From: Cliona cf. orientalis
Lineage: Eukaryota; Porifera; Demospongiae; Clionaida; Clionaidae
NCBI GenBank assembly: GCA_963930775.1
Contig: OZ005689.1
Location: 18,003,775 to 18,067,774, forward strand
Direction: 5' to 3'
DNA: 64,000 nt
Below the pieces are notes generated by a model. It worked only from the letters and a program-made list of their open reading frames with translations. It was not told the origin of the DNA and did no database searches. Shown here in pieces: positions 21,366-34,020 of the stretch. Made by a program: the position numbers and the translations under genes. Position 1 is the stretch's first letter, and every line of letters begins with the position of its first letter.

Positions 21366-21575
21366 CACGCGTAGTATGTGGAAACGCCATACGTGTGCAT
21401 TAGGCCATAATATTTCAATTATTGGAGGTGTGGTGCAATCGCAAACAAAGTGCTATATCTCCACAACTAAGCGCGTGATCAGCCTAAGACTTGAACGTGG
21501 GTTAGAGCTTATCAACCATGCACCAAACTCAAGTTTCAGAAATAGAGGGTTTTCCCAAATCCGGTCATGTACAGA
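21366..21575 (+). repeat. Partial copy of the TGACCGGATTTGGGAAAACC-ended interspersed element
   Basis: Shares the outer half (GTAGTATGTGGAAACGCCAT, then CTTATCAACCATGC) with the copies at 27.3, 29.1 and 43.6 kb. It ends in GGGTTTTCCCAAATCCGGTC, which supplies the otherwise eroded terminus of that end. Confidence 0.7.
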
Positions 21576-23507
21576 AGAGTGTATCGAACGCACTCATATA
21601 CATAGCCTGTGCGATATATTCTTTGGTGACTTTCTGACTTGCGCACATGACAAAGCCAAGGAGCAAAGTACTTGATTATTCTTTGGACTCGAGGTGTTTG
21701 TGATTTTTAGGACAGATTCTATTCGAACGCTCTTTCTATATTCGTTGTGTTGGCATTTTCACTCAATATCCAACTCTCCTTTGCTTGCCATCGAGGCCAC
21801 ACCCACAATGGCACATTTGAACTGTGCGCTCTCACTGGTGAACAAAAGTAAATTAGCCATAAGACCCGTGTAAAGCCAAGCCTCTGATTGACATCATAAT
21901 GAAAAAAAAAATGTGCATACGTCCATGTGCACGTGTGAACAGGTATGTACCACTATGAGAGCGTACGTATGTATTTGAACAAACGTCTCAACTAGCAATT
22001 ATCAGCCACCTTTTTGAACTTTGAGGCAGTAAAGTGTTGGCTACAATAGCAGCCCAAATAGGTATGCATGCACCCAAATAGTTTTATCCATTTATGCATG
22101 TCAAATTCATCTGTAGAATAAGCAGAGGTGTATTACATGCTATAATATTTCAAATTTGGAGTGTAGTTTCCAAGTTATAAGCCTCCAAAGCATACATGCC
22201 ATGCCCCTATTGGAATAGTACACACATGGCTGGCAGAAAATTTGTGATGTTAGAAAGTTTGAAACGGCCATATCTCGGCAGCCACTCAGTGAAATTTTTA
22301 CAGAACAGACTAAATTGTATCTTGAAGCCTCATCTATTATTATGTTTTGCAAATAGTCTTGGGCCCTGACCTCTCATTTCTGCACTGAAGGGTGTATTGT
22401 ATTATCATGACTGCATGGAAGTTGAATTACATTCTGGGTGCATACAAAATTGTTTGATTTTTAATACTCTGATGATTAAAATATTTTTATAACTTTAATT
22501 GAAGGCACTACACCGTCAATGTTGCATGATTCTATTTAAAGCACATTCTTCATAGCTTGCCGTGTTTGTTCGCATAACTTATGCAAGATTCTGAGAAAAC
22601 TAAACGAGATTCATTAATACAGTGCATATGGAAGTGGAATGAACTTTGAATCAACTATTGCGTGCTAGGTGCTAGGTTTTAGATGTTAACTGCAGCATGA
22701 CCTATTCTTCTAAGTAGTACAAATCAGTTGCAGTGCTACAGGGCAAGAGAGTACATTTTTTATCAACTTGCATGCAAGGTGTTTTCCACCTATATAATTT
22801 AACACATAACCAACAATTTTACAGGCTGTATTTATATTCTTTGCTATAGAGAGACATCGACACTCGTACGTGACGTATACTTATTGCACGTGCGCCCGCG
22901 TTTGAGCTAGCACTAGCGGTATCACCCCACGCTGACTAATGATATTCATGACAACTTCAAATTTCACCCGCACACGCTTAAAATTTCATTATCAGCTGTT
23001 CGCTAACAGAAATGTACGGAGTGTCTCTCATCTTCAAGCTCAACCAGTTCTCTACTCACAACCAACAACCAGTTCCTTCTCAGGCACAAGAGGCCGATTA
23101 TTTTCAGAACCAATTGCCCAGGCGATCTAGGAAATGTGGTGGTATTGCACCTCCTCTTGCTCATATAACCAATACCAGTGAAACTTGTCATGTAAGGCTC
23201 TGCAAATAAGAGACCATCTCCAAGGTATATACAGTGATGGCTCCAGAGTTTGGACCTCGAGGAGATCCTTCAAAGAGCGGAAAATCACGGTCAAGGTAAT
23301 GGAAAGCCGATCTGCACACTCGATAATATATTATACAAAAGATGTTGTTGACAAAGGGCAGGAGTACATATGCAACTTTATATCTAAGAATGTGTCTTGG
23401 GAGACAGAAAGCACTTGCTATCATCAGCAATGACAGAGCTGGGTAAAGGGATTGTCGATGCTGCCTGAGTCTTTGTTTGCAGATGGCCTTTTTCATATTT
23501 CACTGCT
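21576..23507. other. No intact gene; possible decayed 5' part of the DDE transposase gene from about 22.9 kb
   Basis: AT-rich, with only short frames. From about 22930 the plus strand has broken open pieces leading into the recognisable transposase frame at 23508, but stops in all frames prevent a model. Confidence 0.4.
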
Positions 23508-24007
23508 TTGAATCAGTATCCTGGTTCGGTCAATGATCTCGATAATATACATTTTATTGAAACGCAGCTATCATCCAAGTGTGAAAAAGGTTGTGGCAAT
23601 GCTTATTCCATCCTTCATGATGAGGAATTTCAATTGTCGGCACAAAAGTACATACGCTCAAATGCATATATGAAGGCTGCACCAAAGCTCATGACAGCGA
23701 TGTTCTGTAAATGGATCAATGATCAGTATAGTGTAAATATATGTTGTGAAACAGCTTGTGTGTGGCTTCACTACCTTGGATTTAATATGAGCGACCATCA
23801 GAAGGGAGTCTTTCGACGGTCATGATAGAGGATGTTATTGCCTATCGTAGGGACTTGTTCAATGAACTGGAAGAACTAGACGAAACAACCATCACTCCTA
23901 GCACCCCATGCCCAAGTATTGTGAAGTACATCTGCATATACCACGATGAATCGATGTTTTATGCAAATGCAGACCAGACAAGGTTTTGGAATGATGGACA
24001 GTCACAA
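23508..24007 (+). pseudogene. DDE-type transposase-like gene, 5' half
   Basis: Two overlapping frames (to 23825 and from 23822) encode a protein with FMNETQLS-like helices and WINDQYSVNICCETACVWL. These are followed, after a frameshift near 23820, by DVIAYRRDLFNEL and YHDESMFYANADQTRFW. The HDES-F-AN segment is the first acidic motif of a DDE transposase-like family common in cnidarians, sponges and fungi. The gene is interrupted precisely by the hAT terminus at 24008, and its 3' part resumes near 26703. I cannot place it in a named superfamily. Confidence 0.65.
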
Positions 24008-26702
24008 CAGTGGCGTAGCCACACCCAGGCCTACCCGGGCCAGGCCCGGGCAACTTTTCAACCAACGATTAAGGATTGCTATATAGCTTACCACTCATGC
24101 CACTGGATACTTGCTTGATCGACCCGATGACCCTGTGGTGTGCTTTATTTAGGGTGCACGATATGCAATAATTAGGAATATAGATTGACCTCGTGTACGT
24201 GGAGTCCAGTATTAAAGTTTAATAATGAAGCGCTCTGCGGCAGAGCCACAGCAGCCCACGTTGGTGGACATTTGGAAGAGAAAAAGATTAGTTATAGTGA
24301 GATGAAGTTTATGAATGCATATTTTAATATAGGACAGATGAATCTGATATCGTCTCTAGTGTTACTACTAAAGAGTCTAAACAATCATCTATTGAACCCA
24401 CTGACTTCAGTGGTAGCACTAGTAGTACCACTGAATGTAACTCAGATGTTGAAGGTCAGGGTGTGAGTGGCAGCAGTACTACCTCCCTTCCACTTAGCCC
24501 ACCACTGACTGATTTGACACCTAAAGGTTTGTCTACTCCCTCGGGAGGATATAGTTAGCTTAATTATCTTATTTCCACACAGATATTGCCAAGGATCCAT
24601 CTGATAGTCCAGTACAACCGAGGAATGTTACCTTCCCTACTACTGTCTTCAGTGGGGGTAAAAAGAGGTCATTTAATCCCGCGTGGTATCAAGCACACAA
24701 TTGGTTGGAATATTCCATGGATAAAGACATGGTGTTTTGTTATCCTTGCCGAATGTATACCCACGGTATTGGCAAAGTGGATCCAACATTCACTACCAAG
24801 GGATTCTGAGACTGGAAGCACGCTACTGGACACAAAGGTGCTTTGATGGAACATTGTCGATCTTCTACGCATAGGAATGCTGTTATAAGCTGGGAACAAT
24901 ATAGATGCAACACCAATAAGGGAACAACTGTTGAACGGAGATTAGATCAACTTGGTCAGACGACAACCGCCATTATCTCAAGATAGTGGCTGAAGTGATA
25001 CTTCTCTGTGATCAGATTGAGCTTCCACTACATGGCCACGATGAGAATAAGTCCTCATTAAACCCTGGAAATTTTATGATGATATTGAAAATGGTTGCTA
25101 ACCATGATATGGTGGTAAAGAAGTACCTAGAAACCTCTCCTGGTAATGCAAGGTATACTTCATCAACCATACAAAATGAGTTGCTTGGAATCACGGCTGA
25201 ACTTATACGAAAGAAAATTTCAGCGGAGATTCAATAAGCTGGGTACTACTCCATCATGGCAGATGAATTGAAAGATGTTAGCAAAACAGAACAACTTTCG
25301 GTAGTACTTCAACACATTCTCAGTGGGAATGTATACGAGTGCTTTCTGGGTTTTATTGCTGCTGAGGGCCTTGACGCTGCATCTCTGTTTAGTTATATCC
25401 ATTAGGGGCTATCACTGATCATGGAATTTCGCTCAAAATGTGTGTGGGATAGAGTTATGATGGTGCAGCAGTCACGAGTGGGAGTTGCTCTGGAGTCTTT
25501 GCAAACAAGGATACTGGATCACACGATATGCCTTCAAACCATGTCCATTATTATGCTAATTTGGCTGTAAAGTAGATTTTATATCACAAATCTGAAGATG
25601 TCAAGGCATAGTAGAATAGATATCTTCCTAGATTTAGGCCCACTTGGCTGACAAGATGGGGGACTACAGCCCAGCCCCCCTGCTTCTTACGCCAGTGTGA
25701 AGAGACTTAGTGAAACTCGATGGGCATGCCGACGTGATGCCATTAATGTAATCAAAGTAACATACACTTCTCTGATCGCTACTCTAGAGGAAGTAGGAGA
25801 TGGGGACGACAGAAGTCGTGCTGTTGAGGCACGAGGACTCTTATATCAAGTGAAAACATTTCACTTTGTAATATGCTTGTCAACCTTCGATCTCCTATCG
25901 ATTACAAATGCACTTTCAAAGACATTACAGGATCATAAATTACATCTTGCTGCTTCTTCAGAGTTAGTTGATGCCACCATTAAAACGCTCCATCAGTATT
26001 GATCAGAGGCTAAATGGTCAGATATATGGCAGGAGTCTGTTATTGGCTAATAGTTGTATTGACGTACAGCCTGCACCCAAAAGATCTAGCAGGCCACCAA
26101 AAAAAGGTGTGGGGACAACTGGGCATGGATCACGTGATAATCTATCACATGAGAGTGATTATCGTACAAGCCTGTATTATCCTGTACTAGATTGTATGAC
26201 TAGTGCGATGGAATCAAGATTTAGTGACCTACTAGGAAAATCACTAATGAAGGCTCTGCAATCATGCTCACCAAAATCGAAATCTTTCTTGGACTATTCT
26301 GCAATAATAGACCACTACTAGTTGAACAATGACGACATTAAAGTTGAACTTATACATGCTAAGGAGCTTCTGAGAAACAAGCCATTGGATTCCATCAGTG
26401 ATGTCATTGATCAGCTAATACCTTTACATGTTGCTTGTCCTAATCTCCTCAGACAGCTACAAATTGCACTAACACTATCAGTTAGCAGTGCTGCCTGTGA
26501 GAGAACCTTTTCATCCTTGAAAAGAAGTAAAACATACTTACGTTCTGCAATGACTGATGAACGGCTCGCTAATTTGGCTCTACTAACAATCGAGAACGAC
26601 TTAACGATACTATCACTTGAAGATGTAATAGATAAAATTTTCTCCATAAAGCACTTGGATCAAGTATCAGGGTTGAAGGAAATGGATACCTTCGTCACGT
26701 AG
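24008..26702 (+). mobile_element. Degenerate hAT transposon inserted in the DDE-type gene
   Basis: Starts with a CAGTGGCGTAGCC terminus at 24008 directly after the DDE-type coding sequence. Transposase sequence runs to 26702, after which host-gene coding resumes. No matching right terminal repeat is present before that point, so the 3' end has been lost. Confidence 0.75.
24225..26702 (+). pseudogene. hAT transposase with TTF-type zinc finger, multiply broken
   Basis: ATG at 24225 opens MKRSAAEPQQPTLVDIW. Recognisable parts follow: the TTF finger (RSFNPAWYQAHNWLEY, FCYPCRMY, DWKHATGHKGALMEH; 24660-24890), the first catalytic region (IMADELKDVSKTE; 25250-25290), SYDGAAVTSG (near 25450), ETRWACRRDAI (25710), and the C-terminal dimerisation region with CERTFSSLKRSKTYLRS (26490-26560). 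There are at least six frameshifts or stops, and a foreign insert near 25560-25695 ends in CTTCTTACGCCAGTG. It is closely related in domain order and sequence style to the hAT at 52.4 kb. It is not functional. Confidence 0.85.
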
Positions 26703-26923
26703 AGAAAGCAGAGCGTCTGTGCTTAGAATCCCAAAAGGATGGATATTTCAACAGCATTATGTTCCTTAAGCAGGCTGGATGTTTTTGACCACAGATTTCC
26801 TGGCATTACTGGTATTTTCCTTTGTTGGCAATGCTCCGAGTCATCGAAAGTACCTTCCAGATGGCCTTAACCCTGCTAAGGAGAACAAGCAATATTATTA
26901 TGAAGGACACTTATGTGACAGGA
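26703..26923 (+). pseudogene. DDE-type transposase-like gene, 3' half
   Basis: Resumes with LESQKDGYFNSIMFLKQ and, after frame changes, LLAMLRV- or NAPSHRKYLPDGLNP-type sequence. This is the DNAPSHR region (second and third acidic motifs) of the same family as the 5' half at 23.5-24.0 kb. It is cut off at 26924 by the inverted-repeat element. The two halves show the order of insertion: the gene first, then the hAT and the short element. Confidence 0.65.
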
Positions 26924-27560
26924 TTTGGGAAAACCCTCCGTATGGGATCCGTGCGCGATTCGTGCAATGCGTGTTTTAAAGTTGAAATTTAGCAAAGTCT
27001 AGATTTTGTCATATACATGTCCAACAACCCTTCTTCTAACTGTTCCCGTCATCTACGGAGGGTAGTTGTGCTATACAAAGGCGAATTAAGCCTTCATTTT
27101 GACACACCTAGTCGGCACAGCTCCCTGGGCGGGGCCGTTCGAAATGAACGTAAAAATCGAGCAAGGATCGAATTTCGTCATTCAGAATGACAGTCGATTG
27201 TTCTTCGATGCCCAAGAAGCTTAAAAGGTGAACTAAGTTACAGTAGTTCCATGAATCTAGGTGCATTTCGATAGCCCGCTGGCGGGAATTCCAATTAGCT
27301 CCATAGCAACGGGCTCCGTGTACGGCGCCATATCATTGATTTCCGGTTCATGCATAGTAGTATGCATAAATACTATACACGTGCATAGCAACGCCTTTAG
27401 ACCGTAATTTCGCAATTATTGGGGGGTGTGGCGTGATAGCAAATGAAGCGCTGTATCTCCACAACAAAGTACGTGATCGGCCTAACACTTGAACACGGAT
27501 TAGCTCTATGGTAGAGCTTATCAACCATTTCAGCGAGATCCGAGCTTGTTCAGTGTGTGT
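26924..27560 (+). mobile_element. Non-autonomous inverted-repeat element carrying a short coding exon, copy with inverted core
   Basis: Begins TGACAGGATTTGGGAAAACC. Outer arms match those at 29.0-29.6 kb (opposite orientation) and 43.1-43.8 kb (same orientation). The central module of about 170 bp, bounded by CGGGGCCGTTCG and CAACGGGCTCCG, is inverted relative to the arms when compared with those copies. Inside, an ATG (near 27142) opens a frame MNVKIEQ that runs to a TAA just before a GTGAAC donor-like site. Confidence 0.75.
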
Positions 27561-29020
27561 ACCACTCGGAAGGAAGAATAGCGTTCAGTTTCAGCTAGCT
27601 ATGTAACAGCCGTTTTGTCATAATACCGCGCATGGACACTTACTTAATTACACCCTTGTCTATGGAGTTCATAGCTAAGGCTGCATCTGATGTAATAATC
27701 ACCCTTGGGTATGATTCAACATGAAGTACTTCTGGCCAAGTATGAAAGAGTCACATGAGAGCCGTTCGTAGCTAGGTTTGTGCACTGTTTGATATAAACT
27801 AGTTGTGAAAAGCTTTACCTTTGTTGTAGAAAATGTGATTTTGAAGGCTCTGTACTGCGCTGTGAGTCTACCAACTGATTGGATGATACTCGCACTTGGA
27901 GGATGAGTCTGCTCATCGTTCAGATCTGGAAAGCTAAGGTACATGTATAGTCGGACAATAAACAGGGAGAGTTTGTGTGCATGTTGAAGAGTGTGTGTGC
28001 GTATGTGTACATATCTATGCATGCATGTACATGTATGATGTACTTGTAGAAATTGGGGGGAGGGGGAAGGAGAGAAGGGAGTGATTGGCTTAAGCCAGCG
28101 ATAAATGTGAGGAGGGAGAGTCGACTAGTCTTGCATCAGATCGTATATGGTGGGACAGGTGTGTATATAAGCTGGCACATTTGAGCTTGGGTTTTGTGTG
28201 GATGTAAACGAAGAGAGTGGCTGTTGACTCAACAGTGATTCTGAGACTAATACATTGACAATGTCATCTCAGTAGCTGTTGTGATGTTTTCTGCACAGGT
28301 ACTAGTTCCTTCATCCTCCACAGCCATACAAGTAACATTCATGTCAACTTATCCGTGTATGTACATGTAATTTAATTCTGTATTTACCTTCTCTCTCTCA
28401 CACTCACTCTCGGTCTGTTCCCCCCCCCCCCCCCCCCCCCCCGTTCCATCTGTCTCTTTGTCTCTTCTCCCCCCTTAGATTCTCTGAGTCTTCAGACAGC
28501 TCAAGGCTGTGGGCTCCCTTGGCAGGACTGCTGTTGAGCTCTGCTTCGCCGAATTTTTAGAGGTTAATATGCAACGTTCTGTCTGCGTGCGCATTCTATT
28601 CCTGTTTATAGCATATACGTGTGACGACCTTTGCCGAAAACTAGAGACTATTTTCGATCATTCGGTAAAGGGTGCCAAATCATTAGAAGGGCTGAATTTT
28701 TAGAAGAAATACGTATTGATTTTAGTAAACAATTCCATTCAGTATTATGACTGTATTGTGTGATTGGGGGGGTGGAGTGGATGGGTGGGACTGTCTAATG
28801 GCTACACTGTGTAGGCTCGAAAAGAAGGCAGGGGCCTCGAGTTGGCCACTGCTAACTTACTGTGCTATGCTAGGTCGCTAAGCACGGGTATCGTTATGGT
28901 GATCGACCGCAACGTATAGATTTGAATTGATCGATAAGACTGAGGTCCATTTACCACGTCCGTTTTGTCTGGACACTTAATGGTTAATTAGATCTCGTGC
29001 ACGTATTAATGGTAGCTAAT
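27561..29020. other. No gene; homopolymer C tract and simple repeats
   Basis: Contains a long C tract at about 28420-28442, TG-rich sequence near 27975-28040 and short frames only. No domain or element end recognised. Confidence 0.5.
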
Positions 29021-29640
29021 TTGAATTTGATGCATGGTTGATAAGCTCAGCTAACCCGCGTTCAAGTCTTAGGCGATAGTGTGCTTGGTTGTGGAGATAC
29101 AGCGCTTTGTTTGCGATCACGCCACACCCCCAATAATCGAGAAATTACGGTCTAAAGGCGTTGCTATGCACGCGTATGGCGTTTCCGCATACTACGCGTG
29201 ACCCGGAAATCAATTAAATGGACCTGGGCGGAGCCGTTCGAAATGAACGTAAAGATCGAGCAAGAGTTGAATTTTGTTGTTGACAATGACAACCGATTGT
29301 TCTCAGATGCCCAAGAAGCTAAAAAGGTAAGTGAACGTATAGTAGATCAATGAATCTAGCTGTATCTAGGTAGAGAATTCTAATTACCGCCCATAGCAAC
29401 GGGCTCCGTGTACGGCGGCTGTGCCGACTAGGTGGGTCAAAATGAAGGCTTATTTAGCCTTCGTATAGCATGACTAGCCTCCGTAGAAGACGGTAACAGT
29501 TAGAAGAAGGGTTGTTGGACATGTATATGACGAAATCTGGACTTTGACAATTTTCGGCCTGAGCTACTAAAAACGCGCATTGCGCAAATCGCGCATGGAT
29601 CCCATACAGAGGGTTTTCCTAAATCCGGTCACATATATTC
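29021..29640 (+). mobile_element. Non-autonomous inverted-repeat element with intact small exon
   Basis: Ends at GGGTTTTCCTAAATCCGGTC (to 29630). The left terminus is eroded. The core exon starts at ATG 29246 (MNVKIEQELNF), stays open for 28 codons to QEAKK and is followed directly by a consensus AAG/GTAAGT donor. The exon sequence recurs in the copies at 27.1 and 43.5 kb, where it has acquired stops. Confidence 0.75.
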
Positions 29641-30150
29641 AAATGAGGTACGACAACTTGCCAACCCACAACAGAGCTCCAAACCCCCTCAAATGCTGCC
29701 CCCCCACCAATTCCAGTACATCACCCAGGAAACCACTGCCGAAGTAGCTGCAAAAAATCCACAGTAGTGAGCAGCCATTATTGAGCACCTGCATCCTTTC
29801 ACTTTGTTGGTTTCTGGCAAACCGCATACTCTCAACTCACCACCACCGGTCAGTAGAAGCGCTTCACCACAGGAAAGAGAGGTCAGAAGATAGTTGGATG
29901 ATCACTTTAAGGTACCATTAAAGTGCGTGAGCGTGAGGATTGGCTAATTCAATTAGCGAATCGTGAGGGGGCGAGGCCGATGAGCTCATGCGAGTGCTTT
30001 TGGTCGAAGGTGGGCGTGTCCAGAATCGGCCAGGGATGATTATGCGTGTGTAATTAGCGACCAGAACTGGCCCCTGAAGAAAGGACTGGTAATTTCCCAC
30101 ATCAAAGCAAGATCAAAGCATTCTTTAACTATTAACCGCAACGACTTAAT
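29641..30150. other. No gene seen
   Basis: Short frames only; nothing recognised. Confidence 0.5.
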
Positions 30151-30890
30151 TACACACTAAGTAGAAAAAAAAAAGATTTCTTTGCAGTAAAATTAATGTT
30201 TGGAGGGATTGGGAGCACTGGAGCACTTGGGGAGATAATTTTTATATGGGCACACAGAATGGGTCGAAACACGAGATTTGACATGAGAAAATTTTGATTG
30301 ACACCATAGAATTAAAGTTACGGCCCTTTGAAGTATCCCCATATGTTTGTATAGGAAGCCATGCACTTGCAATGTTTGCCCATAAAAAAATTACGGGCGC
30401 ACGGGGTACGTTGACAACCCTTTACCAAACATACATTGTACATATGGCTATTTTGATGCCTGCTTGTATTGTATGGCTCTACTATGCGTCCAGCTCAACT
30501 GTGTGGTGGTTTTCGGACCATTTTGTTACACACTAAGTAGAAAAAAACATGAATTCAGGGGGGAATTGGGAGCACTTGGGGACATAATTTTTGCACGGGC
30601 ACGCAGAATGGATTAAATCTAGAGATTTGACGTTTAGGAATTTTGATTTACGCCTTAGAATTAGTTACGGCCCTTTAAAGTTTTCCCATGTTTGTATAGG
30701 GAAGCCATGCGTTTGCAATGTTTTGCGCCCATGTGCTACGTGAAAAACGGGGAATACCCGTGGTGTGCGTTATTTAGAAAATTTCTCAAAATTGGAGTAT
30801 AGGTTGTTTGCTTGCTTTGTATGGCTCTACTGTGCATCCTATGTGTATTATGTGGTTTTCTGGACAATTTTTTTCTGCTTAGTGTGCACG
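30151..30890. mobile_element. Tandem dimer of a MITE-like element with CACACTAAGTAGAAAAAA ends
   Basis: Two diverged direct copies of about 376 bp begin at 30151 and 30527 with TACACACTAAGTAG. Both contain GGGAGCACTTGGGG and TTACGGCCCTTT segments. The outer right end (TTTTTTCTGCTTAGTGTG, near 30870-30888) is the inverted repeat of the left starts. No coding capacity. Confidence 0.7.
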
Positions 30891-30909
30891 CTAGCTTGAA
30901 AAAAAAAAG

Positions 30910-31390
30910 CTAATTAGGCCTAATTAAGCATGTGGACCTGTTCCTGGCACTGTGTGCGTGTGCATTAATGCAGGTTTTATTGCTTCCGATTGGGCGTGGC
31001 TTCACGGGCCAGTGCTTGCACATTGGCGCCTGGGACTTGGCCGCGGCGATAGGTGGGTGTGTCCCAGATGCGGTGGTGACCTTTGAACCCCACAAGCAGG
31101 CTTTGGGGGCTGGCAGGAGGTCAAAGGTGAGGCCATGTCCGTTAATGAGGGACTGTACGCTGGTGTGATCAAGGGGACCGTACGGCTGGACGGAAGCTGA
31201 CGATGGTTTGAAGCGGATGTGGTTGCGATGACGTGTTGTTACCCCCGCCCACACAGGAAATGAGGTGAGCTCTTGTGTGGGCGGTGTGGCAGAACGGCCT
31301 TGAAGTGTTTGTGTGTGTTTTGGCCTTGAGGAAGCTGTGTGTTTAATTGGGATTGATTGTGGGCTTCCGATGGACATCTGGTGGCCAGTC
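30910..31390 (-). other. Open frame in a GC-richer block, function unknown
   Basis: A minus-strand frame of about 160 residues, with the first ATG near 31375, rich in Pro, Thr, Ser and His. No recognised domain, membrane segment or homologue. The block is notably richer in GC than its surroundings. It may be the start-proximal sequence of the KDZ-associated element or chance. Confidence 0.2.
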
Positions 31391-33689
31391 GGCACTTGAG
31401 ACACCCGGTTCAGGAACTTTTTCCAGCAAATGTACTAGAAAATATGTGGAACCCCACTGTACAATGTGCAGAACAAAGTTCCAGTCCACGCACCCCCTTA
31501 AATTTAACCCCATTGACTCCGAATAAGTTTATGACATACCAATCTCTTGACAAGCAGTGACTCAGTAGCTACTCATTCTAAGGATCTTCATTTGAATGTG
31601 ACAGTCAGGACAATGAATCATCGTCGTCTTTGGCGAGTGAAGATGATACTGATAATGGAACCAAGGCTGATCAAGGTGATGACATGGAAATAGTGATTAC
31701 TGAGAAAAAGAGAAGGCTCTGTACAGCAGCACAAAGTTCAGTGCTAAAGAAGTTTTATCTGACTGGAATGAGAGGTACTGGTGAAAGGTACTTGCCGCTA
31801 ATAGCGAATGCAGAAAAGGAAACAGGCCTCACTACTGATCAAATCAAGGCAATTTATTATAGCTAATTACATGCATGTTGCCAATAAAAATTGAGGTATT
31901 GCATACATTGTTAGAATTGGATAAAGAAGAAAAATTATCGTCAAAGGCATGCAAGACATGAAAGCACCCACGAAGTACCAACAAAACGTGTCAAGCTTAC
32001 ACCTTGGCATATATTTCAGAAAGACTTTGGAGAAACTACATGTACGTTAGTGTAATCTCTGAGCCTTATATCTTTAGGCTATATAAGAAACTATAACATT
32101 GGTGGGAAGGTTGCCATGGCAAAGGGTCCTGCACAATTCAACCTTGAAGCAAAGGAGTAATATCGATGTCTTAATGATGAGCAGATGGAAGAATTGAAAT
32201 ATAAGTGCAAAGAGAAGTCGTCTTTGAAGGTCATGAGTAGTAAGGAAATTAAAGCCGATGGAAGAAAGATTTTTAAGAAACTACAAAATGGGGTAAGTTA
32301 AATAACAGTTGTTAGCATCAAAAGTATAATTGCATGCCTGAGATTTTAATTCTCTGTATATGTGTGTTCTGACGCTGAATTTCAATTTTAATGTGTGTGG
32401 CACTAATAAAGCAGATTCAGTGGGTAAAAGTTCCAAGCTGTTAGTAATTATGATGAATATAGAGTTCCATCATGAATGCATAATTATCTATAATCAAGTA
32501 ATATCATAATGTATCATAATGTGCATGCATGCATGGTAAATCCTTGCTTCAACTTTTGTGGAACTAAGACAGAGTATATTTAGTGAGCGATGGTTCCAAG
32601 CTACAAGTATTTCTACTTCACCTGAGTTCCACTACAGTATTTATTAGAATATACTGTAACAGTCGCATTATAGCTACATGTATATTGTATTAATCCAGTA
32701 ATGGTATAAAAATCATTATGATACAGAAATGATCATTATGCATGCATGGTTATAAATTAATATACTTCGTGGAACTAAAGCACAATTCATTTAGTGGGCG
32801 ATGGTTCCAAGCTACCAGCACTGTTAGTATACCTCAGTTCCAACCCTACATAATATTATACACACTGTTATAATTTAATATGTGTTCTAAAGATACAATA
32901 TACACTTTCCATAATACACTATTGGAGTACGATCCATCTCTGTTTATAGTTCAATGAACTGGAGAGGATTGGATATTCTGGATTTGGATTTGGATTTTTT
33001 GATGATGTTCAAGTTATTGGCACTACAGATACAAAGGGCTGTATGTCTCCTCCTGTAGTTGAATACTTTCATGCACTTGTTAAATCAGGTATAGTGCTAG
33101 TAATGTCATGTACGTGGTAACAATATGCTACACATGTAACAATTCTGATTAATGAACAGCAAATCCGCCTGCTGTGCGTGCTACTCCTAGTTTACCTGAT
33201 CCTGACACAAATTTAAAGCGGCCTAAGAAGAGAAAGGGTATAATAATATTATACATACTTGAATTGTCAGTTGAATATTGGGGATTATTAGTAAATGAAA
33301 ATGGGAATCCGAAGCATATGAGTGTTACTGCAGGGATCAAATCAATTGTCAATGAGCCAACAAACAGTAAAAAAGGTAATAAGAGATCTGATACTCGATA
33401 ATACTTCATTACCATTAGCTACCTCATCTTTATACATGTAGTACCCACTGATTACGATCCCACATCAGCCATTACAAAACCACCAACCAAGTCTAAATCA
33501 AAAGCAGGTAAAACCATAGCCTTTGATATTGTACAACTGATTACTATTCCAGCAAAACAACCATCCAATCCAATCAAGCCAAAACTACCACCCAAGAAAG
33601 TTATTAAAGATGAAAACAGGTACACAGCCATTTAATTGTGTCCATTAATGATAAAGTTTTCATAATTGTACTTAGAATAATCAAATGCA

Positions 33690-34020
33690 GTAATCTGATT
33701 GGTCACTGGGGCTGGAGGTTCATTATTTCACTTACAGACCTCTTGAGAGGTCTTCTTAGTAGGTATCCTCATCCCCAGGCTTCCCTCAAGTTCTCAATAT
33801 TGAGAACTTGAGGGGAGCCTGGGGACGAGGCTACTAAGTAGGTCTATTATAGAGATGCCATGGGCAAGGGTTAGAGACCTCATCCAATGCATGGTCTCTA
33901 CGCAATTAAGAGACTCTCAGACCCTTAGTAGCATGCACACTTGCTTCACTTGGGATGCCACACGGTCTCTTAAAGTATGCAGAGACCTTGGACTCAGTCT
34001 CTAACAATTATAATGGTAAA
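33690..34020. repeat. Fold-back insertion with a near-perfect palindrome
   Basis: Arms of about 36 bp (CCTCATCCCCAGGC ... GTTCTCAAT, then ATTGAGAAC ... GCCTGGGGACGAGG) meet at 33768-33836. They are surrounded by AGAGACC/GGTCTC words that also pair. It lies in an intron of the Ulp1-PHD gene and probably represents a small fold-back element. Confidence 0.6.

Noticed and set aside
30910..31168. Plus-strand frame opposite the GC-rich minus-strand ORF
   Set aside because: No recognisable content; likely a shadow of the GC-rich composition.
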